Below, in pieces: positions 1 to 7,768 of a DNA stretch of 28,472 nucleotides. This DNA comes from a virus, in the IMG/VR virus record IMGVR_UViG_3300022592_000024, positions 1-28,472 of that record; one strand, 5' to 3'. How positions within the stretch are numbered: the first letter of the stretch is position 1; every line of letters begins with the position of its first letter. The notes below the pieces were generated by a model that was not told the DNA's origin, did not search any database, and worked only from the letters and a program-made list of their open reading frames with translations. A program made the translations under genes and the position numbers.

Positions 1-71
1 TGCGTTTAGACAATCAGCGTGGCGATTCTAACCAGAATATTTGGAACGTAAACTACGTAAGAAGCTTCTAA
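1..71 (+). CDS. 3' end of an upstream gene, probably a virion protein
   Basis: Only the last 22 in-frame codons (from base 3) are present, ending with TAA at 69-71. The visible tail is Asn/Arg-rich and ends NYVRSF. Nothing in it identifies a family. Its position directly upstream of a run of fibre-like genes on the same strand suggests another structural protein; that is inference from context only. Confidence 0.6.
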   Translation, partial: RLDNQRGDSNQNIWNVNYVRSF

Positions 72-89
72 ATCAAATAGCATAATCCT

Positions 90-97
90 GCTAAATA
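90..97 (+). promoter_or_regulatory. possible T4-type late promoter (GCTAAATA)
   Basis: GCTAAATA lies in the short gap 19 bases before the next start codon. It resembles the T4 late promoter TATAAATA and its cyanophage variants. T4 late promoters have no -35 box, so the match is short and could be chance in AT-rich DNA. The location in front of virion genes fits. Confidence 0.3.
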
Positions 98-115
98 TAC
101 TAAAGAGAGCGGATT

Positions 116-892
116 ATGACTATTCAAACAATTAATATAGGTAGCTACGCAAACGACGGGTCTGGCGACGATTTGCGCACGGCATTTACTAAAGTGAATG
201 CCAATTTTGCCTTATTAGGAACTGATATCCCAGTAGCTGAAGCTACAAATAATATTACTACATCAGTAGTTGTAACTAACACAAGTAAAGTTGGAAGCGG
301 GCCATTTTTAGTAACATTTACCTTTGACCGTTTAACAGCAGTGCCTGCAAGCAGTCAGTATTATTATGTAACAGGCTGTCCAAATCCCTTGTATAACGGA
401 CATTATTTCTGCACAACTAGCGGATATAATACTGTTACTTTATCTTATCCTACTGATCCAGGGACATATATCGGTACATCTCCAACTAGTATAAAATCTA
501 GCGTTGGCATATTTGGTTCAAAAGTTGGCAATGTTATAAACTTTAATAGTTTAAAAAGTAGTGACAACAGCGTTTCTATCGTTCCAAACTCCGATGGCAC
601 TATTGATATTAAAGCGGCTGGCGGTGTTATTAACGATACAGCTCCAAGCCTAGGAGGGGATTTACTTTTAAACGGACATGTTATCCGTGGTGCCAACGGA
701 ACTGGAGATGTTCAGTCAACAGTCTACGGTATCGATGTACAAGTTCTAAACGGCATTGTTGGGTTACTAATACAAAATAATGCGTTTACTTTCGACTTAG
801 GAGTCATTGTTGGTAATTATAGCACTATTGATTTAATGATGGGTTATCTCAATGCGCCTATAAACAACGGGTTAGACTTTGGAAAACTATAA
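116..892 (+). CDS. fibre-like virion protein
   Basis: 258 aa. The first 35 residues (NIGSYANDGSGDDLRTAF, then KVNANF) match an N-terminal module common on tail and baseplate fibre proteins of aquatic T4-like phages, where it probably helps attachment or oligomerisation. The rest is rich in Thr, Ser, Asn, Gly and Val, as expected for beta-structured fibres, with no signal peptide or catalytic motif. The start follows an AGAG-type ribosome site and a late-promoter-like motif. The next gene follows after 17 bases. The class (virion, fibre-like) is inferred from the N-terminal module and neighbours; the precise part is unknown. Confidence 0.6.
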   Translation: MTIQTINIGSYANDGSGDDLRTAFTKVNANFALLGTDIPVAEATNNITTSVVVTNTSKVGSGPFLVTFTFDRLTAVPASSQYYYVTGCPNPLYNGHYFCTTSGYNTVTLSYPTDPGTYIGTSPTSIKSSVGIFGSKVGNVINFNSLKSSDNSVSIVPNSDGTIDIKAAGGVINDTAPSLGGDLLLNGHVIRGANGTGDVQSTVYGIDVQVLNGIVGLLIQNNAFTFDLGVIVGNYSTIDLMMGYLNAPINNGLDFGKL

Positions 893-909
893 GCATAACG
901 GATTAACTA

Positions 910-3426
910 ATGCTTAATATTTGGACTAAACCATCAGGATATACGTGGACGCATAATCAATTTGGCTTTGATGGCGGCAACACTTATTTTGATCAAAGAC
1001 ATACAATATTTGATCCAGGGCCTATTGTTGAACGTATTAATTTAACATTGCCATTACCTATAATTCCAACTGCTGGAGTTACTTTTACAGTTATCTCAGG
1101 ATCATTACCACCGGGTGTAAAAATTGTTGGTAGTGTGATTAAAGGAATTCCTTATGGTGTTGTTCGTGATACCACATATACATTTTGTGTTCGCGCATCT
1201 GACGGAACAAGCGTTTCCGACAGAACTTTTTCAATAACAGTTGCTACAGGTAAAGCTCCTGAGTTTGTTACGCCCGGCGGATTATTACCTGTTGGATCTA
1301 ATCAACAGCGTTATATACTAAACAACAACTTTGTAGATTTTAATCTTAACGCAGTTGATTACGATAATCAACCAGTAAGTTATTTTATTGCTAGTGGTGA
1401 CGGTGTTTTACCTCCAGGATTAACTTTAGATGCTAGTGGAAGAATACATGGATTTGTAAATCCAGTATTAACTGTGCCTGCTCCAGTAACTGGAACTGGT
1501 GCGTACGACATTGATTACTACGATTCTAGTTTTTATGATTTTGCTTACAAGCCATCGAACGGTTATGACTCATATAATTACGATCACGAGATATTTGATT
1601 TTAGTACACCAACCCTTCCTCCACGTAGTATTAACCAACGTTATGAATTTATTGTAACTGCTATTGCTGGAACTAAAACTGTCAAACGTACATTTGGAAT
1701 ATTTGTTGTTAGCCCAGAATTATTAACAGCTGACGACACAGTAATTTCTGATGACACTACTGTTTTCAAAGCAGACGCTACACCATTAGAAGCACCATTA
1801 TTTGTCAACGATTCTAATTTAGGAACGTTCCGTGCAAACAATTATATAACTATTGAAATTAGTACATTTAAAAGTGCTACAACAACAGCACCTACATTTA
1901 CTATAGACGATGCTAAAAAACTCCCACCTGGGCTACAGTTTGCTCCAGTTGGCGATACAGTATTCTTAGCAGGATCAATTCCGTTCCAAGCCGCTATTAG
2001 TAAAACTTATACATTTACAATTACAGGAACAAGAACTAGTACAGACATTCAGCCCGCAACTACAAGTAAAACTTTTACGATTACAGTTATCGGCGAAGTT
2101 AACAATACTATCGATTGGTCGACTAATTCATTCTTAGGTGAGTTGCCTGCTAACTATAATAGTAATTTTAAAATACAAGCAGTTGCTACTGATCCAAATA
2201 CTGTTGTTATCTATTCTAAAGATATTCAACCTAGTGAAATTGGATTACCTCCAGGTTTAGATCTAGATGTCAACGGAGAAATTGTAGGTAAAGTAAATCA
2301 GTTTGGTGTAACTAATATACCTCGTTATACAACTTTTGAAAACGGCACTTGGTATTTAGATAGACATTTTACAACCATTGATAATAATCATCAATACGAC
2401 ATTATCGGTAAACGTGGACTAATATTGTTTGACCAGGATACTGGTTTTAATATCGATAGCGGTGCAACTACATTTGATAGAACTTACAAATTTACAATTA
2501 AAGCTACTGACCAATATGGCTATGCTATAGCAAGTAGACAATTCCAAATTAATATAAGTACTCCAAATCAAATATTGTACAGTAACATTAGAACTAAACC
2601 GTTCTTAAAGCCAACTCAAAGAAATTCATGGACTACGTTTATTAATGATCCAACAGTATTTGATATTAACAGCATTTATCGACCTGCTGATACAAACTTT
2701 GGTGTGCAAACTAATTTGAATATGTTAATATACGCCGGTATAGAAACGACACTTGCTGAAAAATATGTAAGTGCTATGGGTCTAAATCATAAGCGTAAAC
2801 GTTTCCACTTTGGAAGTGTTAAAAAAGGTGTTGCTGTTGAAAACGGAAAAACTGTATATGAAGTAGTATATGTAGAAATGTTAGATCCATTAGAACCTGC
2901 AACCGGAGTATTACCGTCTAGCATTAAATATTCCCAGCACGACACACTAACTGTTTCAGCAGATATTAGTAATTCAGTATGGTTAGGCCCAGTTGACAAA
3001 AACGGTAACAGTAATGTTTCATTGTTAAACAAAGCAGATCCGTATTTAGATTACCCGCTACAGAATATTACTGTAGATAGTAAAGCGTATCAAGTAAGCG
3101 ATAAATCGCCAAATACTTACCACCCAAGCAATATTTCAAACTGGCAGAAAAACATAGAATCCATCGGGCACGTAGAACGTAATTATTTGCCTATTTGGAT
3201 GCGTAGTATTCAGCCCGGAATGAAAGAACAGCTAGGATTTAAGCTGGCTGTACCGTTATGCTACTGCAAACCCGGAACTGCCGATAAGATAATTTTAAAC
3301 ATAAAACACAGTGGTTTTGACTTCAGAACACTAGATTACACTGTGGACAGATATATAATAGATTCCGTGGACGGATCTTCAACAGATAAATATCTAGTGT
3401 TCAGAAACGATAGGATAACCGTATGA
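910..3426 (+). CDS. large virion protein with Ig-like (He_PIG-type) repeats
   Basis: 838 aa. Four copies of the LPPG turn typical of He_PIG/cadherin-like Ig folds lie near residues 66, 167, 338 and 446, each followed by a G-x-I/V-x-G strand and a T-Y-T-F or F-x-I-x-V strand about 40-60 residues later. The C-terminal third (about 560-838) is different: it contains a basic stretch around NHKRKRFHFG and a YEVVYVEMLDPLEP segment of a kind I associate with structural proteins of T4-like aquatic phages. There is no signal peptide or transmembrane segment. The likely role is a baseplate- or tail-associated adhesin or spacer. It overlaps the next start by ATGA, so the two are probably translationally coupled. 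Confidence 0.65.
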   Translation: MLNIWTKPSGYTWTHNQFGFDGGNTYFDQRHTIFDPGPIVERINLTLPLPIIPTAGVTFTVISGSLPPGVKIVGSVIKGIPYGVVRDTTYTFCVRASDGTSVSDRTFSITVATGKAPEFVTPGGLLPVGSNQQRYILNNNFVDFNLNAVDYDNQPVSYFIASGDGVLPPGLTLDASGRIHGFVNPVLTVPAPVTGTGAYDIDYYDSSFYDFAYKPSNGYDSYNYDHEIFDFSTPTLPPRSINQRYEFIVTAIAGTKTVKRTFGIFVVSPELLTADDTVISDDTTVFKADATPLEAPLFVNDSNLGTFRANNYITIEISTFKSATTTAPTFTIDDAKKLPPGLQFAPVGDTVFLAGSIPFQAAISKTYTFTITGTRTSTDIQPATTSKTFTITVIGEVNNTIDWSTNSFLGELPANYNSNFKIQAVATDPNTVVIYSKDIQPSEIGLPPGLDLDVNGEIVGKVNQFGVTNIPRYTTFENGTWYLDRHFTTIDNNHQYDIIGKRGLILFDQDTGFNIDSGATTFDRTYKFTIKATDQYGYAIASRQFQINISTPNQILYSNIRTKPFLKPTQRNSWTTFINDPTVFDINSIYRPADTNFGVQTNLNMLIYAGIETTLAEKYVSAMGLNHKRKRFHFGSVKKGVAVENGKTVYEVVYVEMLDPLEPATGVLPSSIKYSQHDTLTVSADISNSVWLGPVDKNGNSNVSLLNKADPYLDYPLQNITVDSKAYQVSDKSPNTYHPSNISNWQKNIESIGHVERNYLPIWMRSIQPGMKEQLGFKLAVPLCYCKPGTADKIILNIKHSGFDFRTLDYTVDRYIIDSVDGSSTDKYLVFRNDRITV

Positions 3427-4733
3427 CAAACCCAACCCAAAGTTTAATTAATTTCGGCTCAATTGATGCCACATACCCTGTAGCAGGACAGGATAATAAT
3501 AGCCAAGGTTTTAGAGATAACTTTAGCAATATTAGAACTGGCTTAGGACAAGCTAGTACTGAAATTACTGCTTTACAGCAAAATGCCGCGTTCGTAAATG
3601 CCAATAATAACTTTGGCGGAAATACAATTACTAACGCAATTTACAATCAATTCTACGGAACATTCCTTAGTCTTGGTACTGTAACTAGTAACCAGGACAT
3701 TAATTTACAAAACGGCCCTGTACAATCAGTATACCTAGGCGGTAATGTTACACTAACATTCCGTAATTGGCCAGCAAGCGGATCATACGGTCTTGTTAGA
3801 CTATTTGTCTACAGCGATGGTAGCGGAGTTAGAACACCTACGCTAGCAACAGCAAGCGGTAACAGTATCAAATACGAAACAGCATTTCCAAAATTGCCAG
3901 GAACAACAACTCCAGGTGTTGTAGTTGGCGGCGAAAAAGTTGTAAGTGTCGCTGTTACAAATCCAGGTTCCGGTTATACTCTTCCTGTTTCTGTAGGATT
4001 TAGTGGTGGTAGTCCACAAGCTAGCGGATCTGTAGCCACTGCTACTGCCGACTATAAAGTTGTTAGTGCTACAGTTACTGGCGGTTATGCTGGTAATGGT
4101 TATGCTGTTAATGACATTATTATGCTTAATTCTAATCCAACTGTAACATTTAGCGTTTCAAGTTTGAATTTAGGATTCACAGCTAATACTTCTAACGGTA
4201 GTCCTAACCTAACTAATATTTCAAGTGCTTTGAATCTTGGCCCAGGAGTTGCTATTACTGGTAACGGTATTCCTGCTAACACAACTATTATTTCAGTTGC
4301 AAATGACGGCTTATCTGCTGTTATGTCTGCTAACGCTACTGCTACACAAACTGCGGTCGCTCTTACTTACAATAGTTCAACAGGCCCAATCGGTGCATTG
4401 ACTGTAGTAAGTGCTGGTGCATTTGCGCTACCTGCTTCAGGTTCATTTGAAACTACACTAGTAAATTATCCAGGTGTAAGTGCTGGTGCTCAAAGTACTG
4501 GATATGGTGCTCGTGTTGTATTAAGTTTTGGTATCAATACTGTTACTGTTACCTACGGTGGTAACGGTTATACTACTGTTCCAGCTGTAACATTTACAGG
4601 CGGTGGTGGTACAAATACTGCGGCTACTGCAACAATTACTACCAGTACAAGTACAAATCCAAAAATTATCGAAGCGTCTAGCTTCGACGGTGGTACTACT
4701 GTATTCGTAAGATACCTAGGCGAATATCACTAA
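3423..4733 (+). CDS. Gly/Thr/Ala-rich fibre-like virion protein
   Basis: 436 aa. The N-terminus has FGSIDATYPVAGQDNNSQGF followed by a DNFSNIRTGL helix, which is reminiscent of the N-terminal module of the 116-892 protein. The body carries NxGxGYT-type repeats (near residues 180-195, 218-230 and 378-395, each followed by a P-x-V-x-F-x-G-G strand). Residues about 254-314 form a segment with GPGVAITGNGIPANTTIISV, a motif seen in phage and bacterial fibre repeats. All features point to a beta-structured tail fibre or capsid decoration. Its start overlaps the previous stop (ATGA), and the next gene starts on its last base (TAATG), so the virion genes form one operon. Confidence 0.6.
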   Translation: MTNPTQSLINFGSIDATYPVAGQDNNSQGFRDNFSNIRTGLGQASTEITALQQNAAFVNANNNFGGNTITNAIYNQFYGTFLSLGTVTSNQDINLQNGPVQSVYLGGNVTLTFRNWPASGSYGLVRLFVYSDGSGVRTPTLATASGNSIKYETAFPKLPGTTTPGVVVGGEKVVSVAVTNPGSGYTLPVSVGFSGGSPQASGSVATATADYKVVSATVTGGYAGNGYAVNDIIMLNSNPTVTFSVSSLNLGFTANTSNGSPNLTNISSALNLGPGVAITGNGIPANTTIISVANDGLSAVMSANATATQTAVALTYNSSTGPIGALTVVSAGAFALPASGSFETTLVNYPGVSAGAQSTGYGARVVLSFGINTVTVTYGGNGYTTVPAVTFTGGGGTNTAATATITTSTSTNPKIIEASSFDGGTTVFVRYLGEYH

Positions 4734-4963
4734 TGCATCCATTAGTATCTGATTTGTCTACATTAAAAGAATCCGAGCTTCATGCTCGGATTTCCGACTT
4801 GACAAAAAAGTACTACATGACACGTAATCCAGATGTACAGTGGCAAATTGCTGGTGTTTTAGATTCACTCAGAGATGAAGTGAGAACTCGAAATGCCAAG
4901 CAGATGCAAGATACTATGAAAAACGGTAATAATAATCTTGACAGTTTAATTAAATTCAACTAA
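4733..4963 (+). CDS. small conserved-looking protein, function unknown
   Basis: 76 aa, mostly helical and charged, with no membrane segment, signal or known motif that I recognise. The ATG sits in the TAATG overlap with the virion gene upstream, so it is probably co-translated with it. A perfect 9-bp inverted repeat lies within its first 60 bases (4770-4792) and may make a stem in the mRNA. The end of the gene overlaps a strong promoter for the next gene. It could be a minor virion or assembly factor by position, but nothing in the protein shows this. Confidence 0.55.
   Translation: MHPLVSDLSTLKESELHARISDLTKKYYMTRNPDVQWQIAGVLDSLRDEVRTRNAKQMQDTMKNGNNNLDSLIKFN
4770..4792 (+). terminator. perfect 9-bp hairpin inside the 5' part of a gene
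   Basis: Arms AATCCGAGC (4770-4778) and GCTCGGATT (4784-4792) enclose a 5-nt loop, followed by one more T. It lies 37 bases inside the 76-aa gene. It could act as a weak terminator for the virion operon, as an attenuator, or as a translational stem. The T-run is too short for a confident intrinsic terminator. Confidence 0.35.
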
Positions 4964-4966
4964 AAT
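4938..4966 (+). promoter_or_regulatory. sigma70-like promoter, probably giving a leaderless mRNA
   Basis: TTGACA (4938-4943), 17-bp spacer, TAAAAT (4961-4966). Box quality and spacing are near consensus for bacterial sigma70. The A of the next start codon is at 4973, seven bases after the -10 box, which is where initiation normally occurs. The ATG is also inside an 8-bp inverted repeat (ATTCAACT 4954-4961, AGTTGAAT 4967-4974). Confidence 0.65.
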
Positions 4967-4972
4967 AGTTGA

Positions 4973-5488
4973 ATGAATCTAGACAAATACTCGAATCCAA
5001 TTTTTAATGAAAATGATTTGTTTGAAGCCTTATACAAAGGTTATCAAATAAACTCATCCGATGTAGTATTCGTTGCAGAACGAAACAGCGATATAATAAA
5101 TCTTGAAAATCAAACCGGTGTTAGATTTTTTGAACCAATCAACGGTCCAACATTAACTGTTGAACAGCTCGACAACGAATGGCAAAAACAGTGGAACATG
5201 CCTTCAGAATATAAAACATTAGATATCGAAGCGTGGATATGGGAACAAACGCCACCATGGGATCCACAACATACTAGAGTTACAGAAGAACTTGCGGCTT
5301 TTAAAGAACGCAACATGATGGATCTACTACGCTGGTTAAAGTACTTTGTCGATACTTGCAGGGCTAATAACATAGTTTGGGGTGTTGGACGAGGATCTAG
5401 CGTAGCAAGTTATATCCTATTCTTAATAGGAGTACACAAAATAGACAGTTTGAAATATAATTTAGACTGGCAGGAATTCCTCAGATAA
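4973..5488 (+). CDS. DnaE-like palm fragment (DNA polymerase III alpha N-palm), catalytically incomplete
   Basis: 171 aa. Residues about 95-171 follow the bacterial DnaE (C-family polymerase) palm: a helix resembling the DnaE E-L-x-V-I-x-x-M-G-F-x-x-Y-F-L-I-V region, then VWGVGRGSSVASYILFLIGV (the GxGRGS motif that contacts the primer-template/nucleotide in DnaE), and KIDSLKYNLDWQEFL, equivalent to DnaE D-P-L-x-F-x-L-L-F-E-R-F-L. The protein stops exactly there, just before the PDFDIDF segment with the catalytic aspartates, and I see no continuation in any frame. It lacks a PHP domain, fingers and clamp-binding tail. It cannot be a polymerase; it might bind nucleotide or interfere with or adapt the host replicase. 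It has its own strong promoter and no Shine-Dalgarno. Confidence 0.7.
   Translation: MNLDKYSNPIFNENDLFEALYKGYQINSSDVVFVAERNSDIINLENQTGVRFFEPINGPTLTVEQLDNEWQKQWNMPSEYKTLDIEAWIWEQTPPWDPQHTRVTEELAAFKERNMMDLLRWLKYFVDTCRANNIVWGVGRGSSVASYILFLIGVHKIDSLKYNLDWQEFLR
5433..5461 (+). promoter_or_regulatory. possible sigma70-like promoter in the 3' end of the DnaE-fragment gene
   Basis: TACACA (5433-5438), 17-bp spacer, TATAAT (5456-5461). The -10 is perfect and the -35 matches 4 of 6. It would serve the gene starting at 5515 with a leader of roughly 45 nt that contains its AGGAGA ribosome site. Confidence 0.35.
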
Positions 5489-5514
5489 GTAGTATTGTAA
5501 TCCAGGAGATTAAA

Positions 5515-5736
5515 ATGGCAATGAAAGAACAACCAAAAATGATATACAGAACCATGCAAGGTAAAGAAATTGACATGGGTAAGCTAATTGCTCGTAATGA
5601 GAATAGTGTTGCTGTAGGCAATATGAAGGTTAATGCTCGTGGTGACTTACTAGGCCCGGGTGGCAAGGTTGTCAAAACTAGAGAACAACTTCAAGCAGAG
5701 CAAGCTCAAGCTAACGATGCAACAGGTGGTGTATGA
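5515..5736 (+). CDS. small conserved-type phage protein, function unknown
   Basis: 73 aa. It starts after a good ribosome site (AGGAG, eight bases before the ATG). The middle contains VGNMKVNARGDLLGPGGKVV, a Gly-rich turn segment that I associate with small proteins of aquatic T4-like phages but for which I know no function. The tail is Gln/Ala-rich (about residues 58-70). No membrane segment, signal or Cys pair. It overlaps the co-chaperonin start by ATGA, so it is probably translated together with it; whether they work together is unknown. Confidence 0.55.
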   Translation: MAMKEQPKMIYRTMQGKEIDMGKLIARNENSVAVGNMKVNARGDLLGPGGKVVKTREQLQAEQAQANDATGGV

Positions 5737-6149
5737 GTATTAATCCTATCAAAGGCACAATTAAACCAATCAGAGATCATGTACTAATCTCCGATATGAG
5801 TTTTGAAGAACAAAAAACCAGCTGGGGTCTTGTTATTCAAAGCGATGATGGTAAAAGCGAAGGTATTAAGCCGCGATGGGGCCGAGTTTGGGCGGTTGGG
5901 CCTGAACAAGACGATGTAAAAGTTGGCGAGTGGATTCTAGTAGAACACGGACGTTGGACTCGCGGTATTAACATCGAAAACGATGATGGTACAGTTACAA
6001 CAGTTCGTCGGGTTGAAAATAAATCAATCCTCATGTCCGCAGATGAAAAACCATCAGATTTGTCATTTGGACTAGCTAGTCCTTCAAACGGTGATTCGTT
6101 TGATGCTTCACACTTTGCAGAAGCAATGTACGACGGTCAACGCGGTTAA
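5733..6149 (+). CDS. GroES/gp31-like co-chaperonin
   Basis: 138 aa, longer than E. coli GroES (97) and T4 gp31 (111). The GroES plan is visible: IKPIRDHVLI near the N-terminus (GroES: IRPLHDRVIV), a mobile-loop region about 22-45, then RWGRVWAVGPEQDDVKVGEW (GroES: G-x-V-x-A-V-G and D-V-K-V-G-D), and ENKSILMSADE at the end of the core (GroES: NEEVLIMSESD). About 25 extra residues follow, ending GQRG. The role would be capping host GroEL for folding of phage proteins, as gp31 does for the T4 capsid protein. The start overlaps the previous gene by ATGA. The mobile loop looks divergent, so the exact GroEL contacts are uncertain. Confidence 0.75.
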   Translation: MSINPIKGTIKPIRDHVLISDMSFEEQKTSWGLVIQSDDGKSEGIKPRWGRVWAVGPEQDDVKVGEWILVEHGRWTRGINIENDDGTVTTVRRVENKSILMSADEKPSDLSFGLASPSNGDSFDASHFAEAMYDGQRG

Positions 6150-6168
6150 TAGATTATCTTTTGAGCAT

Positions 6169-6189
6169 CAGGGCTATTGACTAGCCCTG
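6169..6189 (+). terminator. 8-bp perfect hairpin after the co-chaperonin gene
   Basis: CAGGGCTA (6169-6176) and TAGCCCTG (6182-6189) with the 5-nt loop TTGAC. The downstream sequence (TTGTCACC) has no real T-run, so termination may be weak. The loop holds most of a -35 box, so the hairpin and the following promoter overlap. Confidence 0.4.
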
Positions 6190-6205
6190 TTGTCACCTTT
6201 ATAAT
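6177..6205 (+). promoter_or_regulatory. sigma70-like promoter
   Basis: TTGACT (6177-6182), 17-bp spacer, TATAAT (6200-6205). It sits between the co-chaperonin gene and a short membrane-protein gene and would start RNA around 6212, just ahead of the AAAGGAG ribosome site. It probably feeds the run to dCMP deaminase, including the clamp loader. Confidence 0.65.
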
Positions 6206-6224
6206 AAGGAAAAGGAGATCTCAG

Positions 6225-6365
6225 ATGTATATATTACATATTATTGCTACAGCGGCGGCGGTGTATTTTGCCAAAGAAGCCTATGACGATCACAGAATCG
6301 AATGGGCTATGTTTTGGTCGCTATTAATAGGCTGGGATTTACACACAATGTTAAGTTACATATAA
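6225..6365 (+). CDS. 46-aa membrane-associated small protein
   Basis: The ATG at 6225 is preferred because AAAGGAG lies nine bases upstream; an in-frame ATG at 6177 would lie inside the promoter and hairpin. The 46-aa product begins MYILHIIATAAAVYFAKEAY and has a second hydrophobic stretch AMFWSLLIGWDL, so one or two short membrane helices are likely, joined by a charged DDHRIEW linker. No known family. It is the first gene after the 6177 promoter, which suggests early expression; function unknown. Confidence 0.55.
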   Translation: MYILHIIATAAAVYFAKEAYDDHRIEWAMFWSLLIGWDLHTMLSYI

Positions 6366-6375
6366 GGAAAATACT

Positions 6376-6633
6376 ATGAGTACACATGGCGAAGCAGTTG
6401 AAGATATTAAAAAGGCAAAAGATTTATTAGACTCTGTAGGTGATACATCAACTACTACACATCCAGATCCAGTAAAACACAAATATATTAGTTTTGTCAA
6501 AAGTGGATTTAGAATTGCGGCAGGTCTAGCACTTGCAGGTGGCGGTTGGCTTGAAATGAATCCCTACATTCAAGGTGCAGGCCTATTGCTAGTATTAGCA
6601 GAAATTTTAGGCATTGCCGAGGAACTAGTATGA
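6376..6633 (+). CDS. small membrane protein, function unknown
   Basis: 85 aa, with the start after AAGGAAAATACT. The N-terminal half is hydrophilic and helical (KKAKDLLDSVGD). Residues about 44-60 and 66-82 are hydrophobic (AAGLALAGGGW and GAGLLLVLAEILGI), giving a likely helical hairpin in the membrane. No signal peptide and no lipobox. It overlaps the next gene by ATGA. It lies in a short operon of small proteins leading to the clamp loader, but the sequence gives no link to replication. Confidence 0.55.
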   Translation: MSTHGEAVEDIKKAKDLLDSVGDTSTTTHPDPVKHKYISFVKSGFRIAAGLALAGGGWLEMNPYIQGAGLLLVLAEILGIAEELV

Positions 6634-6854
6634 TAGCAGACGATCAGCTACAACACATTTATAATCAGTGTTTAGAATTTAATTCTCACATGATTGAACA
6701 ATATGGCGGAATGGAAGTGGCCGCTATTATGATGGCACAAGCATTAAGCATTTACAAAACTGCGTTGTCTACTGAAGATTTTAACCGTATGGTTGATAGC
6801 ATTTCTAACAGTAGAGATCAAGTTAAAACATTTATGGGACCAGCACTACAATGA
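6630..6854 (+). CDS. small helical protein directly before the clamp loader, function unknown
   Basis: 74 aa, soluble, predicted mostly helical, rich in Met and Gln, with no motif I recognise. It overlaps both neighbours by ATGA (6630 and 6851), so it is tightly coupled to the gp44-type gene. In T4 the second clamp loader subunit (gp62, about 187 aa) follows gene 44; this protein is far too short and on the other side, so I do not call it gp62. A small partner of the clamp loader is possible from context only. Confidence 0.5.
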   Translation: MIADDQLQHIYNQCLEFNSHMIEQYGGMEVAAIMMAQALSIYKTALSTEDFNRMVDSISNSRDQVKTFMGPALQ

Positions 6855-7768
6855 TTGAATTATGGGTTGACAAATACCGTCCAAAGTCCATCGAAGGTTA
6901 TGTATGGCGTGATAACGCACAGCGTAGACAAGTTGAAAGTTGGATTAAAGACAAGAGCATTCCGCACTTGTTGTTAAGTGGTACTCCAGGTATTGGTAAA
7001 ACTACTATGGCTAAAATGCTAGTCAACGAAATCGGTATTGAAGATGCTGATGTGTTAGAAGTTAACGCAAGTCGCGAAACTGGTATTGATTTTATTCGTA
7101 ACAAGATTGTTCCGTTTATTCAAAGTATTGCATGGGGTCCATTTAAAGTTGTGCTACTGGACGAAGCAGACCGTTTGAGTCCGCAAGCGCAAGACTCGTT
7201 AAAAGGTATTATCGAAGAGTACAGCAGTTTTGCTAGATTTATTCTTACTTGTAATAATCCTAACATGGTTGTTCCAGCACTACACAGTCGCTGTCAACAG
7301 TTCCATTTTACTAAGCTAGACCAAACAGAGTTTACAGTTCGTGCGGCTACTATCTTAGGAGATGAAGAAGTTGAATTTGATTTAGAAACATTAGACTTGT
7401 ATGTATCTAGCACTTATCCAGATTTGCGTAAATGCTTGAACTTGCTACAACAAAATACTAGCGAAGGCAGATTACACTCGCCTCATAAAGAAGATGCTGG
7501 TACATTAGACTATAAGTTTGAAATGGTTGAGCTGTTTAAAGCTGGTAAAATACAAGAAGCACGTAAAATGCTTTGTAGTAAGGCTCGCCCAGAAGAAATG
7601 AGCGATATCTATCGCTGGATGTATGACAACATCGAAGTGTTTAGTCCAGACGAAGCAATACAGAATAAAGCTATCTTAATTATTAAACAAGGACTTGTGG
7701 ATCATACTTTGGTAATTGATCCAGAGATTAACTTGGCCGCAACACTTATTAGAATCGCTAACCTATGA
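6851..7768 (+). CDS. 44: sliding clamp loader ATPase (T4 gp44 type)
   Basis: 305 aa (T4 gp44 is 319). The N-terminus WVDKYRPKSI is the RFC-box start of clamp loader subunits. Walker A is GTPGIGKTT (residues 44-52), Walker B is VVLLDEADRL (100-109), sensor 1 is near LTCNNP (132-137), and the arginine-finger SRC motif is at 146-148. The C-terminal part is the helical collar domain. It would load the gp45-type clamp onto primed DNA for gp43, using ATP. Usually four copies join one gp62; I see no gp62-like gene nearby, and gp43 is about 19 kb downstream. It overlaps the genes on both sides by ATGA. Confidence 0.92.
   Translation: MIELWVDKYRPKSIEGYVWRDNAQRRQVESWIKDKSIPHLLLSGTPGIGKTTMAKMLVNEIGIEDADVLEVNASRETGIDFIRNKIVPFIQSIAWGPFKVVLLDEADRLSPQAQDSLKGIIEEYSSFARFILTCNNPNMVVPALHSRCQQFHFTKLDQTEFTVRAATILGDEEVEFDLETLDLYVSSTYPDLRKCLNLLQQNTSEGRLHSPHKEDAGTLDYKFEMVELFKAGKIQEARKMLCSKARPEEMSDIYRWMYDNIEVFSPDEAIQNKAILIIKQGLVDHTLVIDPEINLAATLIRIANL

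Noticed and set aside
4799-4827. TTGACA inside the 76-aa gene as another promoter
   Set aside because: No acceptable -10 box at 16-18 bases downstream (ACGTAA at 17).
4973-5488. Calling the DnaE-like protein a DNA polymerase
   Set aside because: Catalytic aspartates, fingers and PHP domain are absent; only part of the palm is there.
6177-6224. Upstream in-frame ATG for the 46-aa membrane protein
   Set aside because: The extension is made of the promoter and hairpin DNA; the ATG at 6225 has an ideal AAAGGAG.
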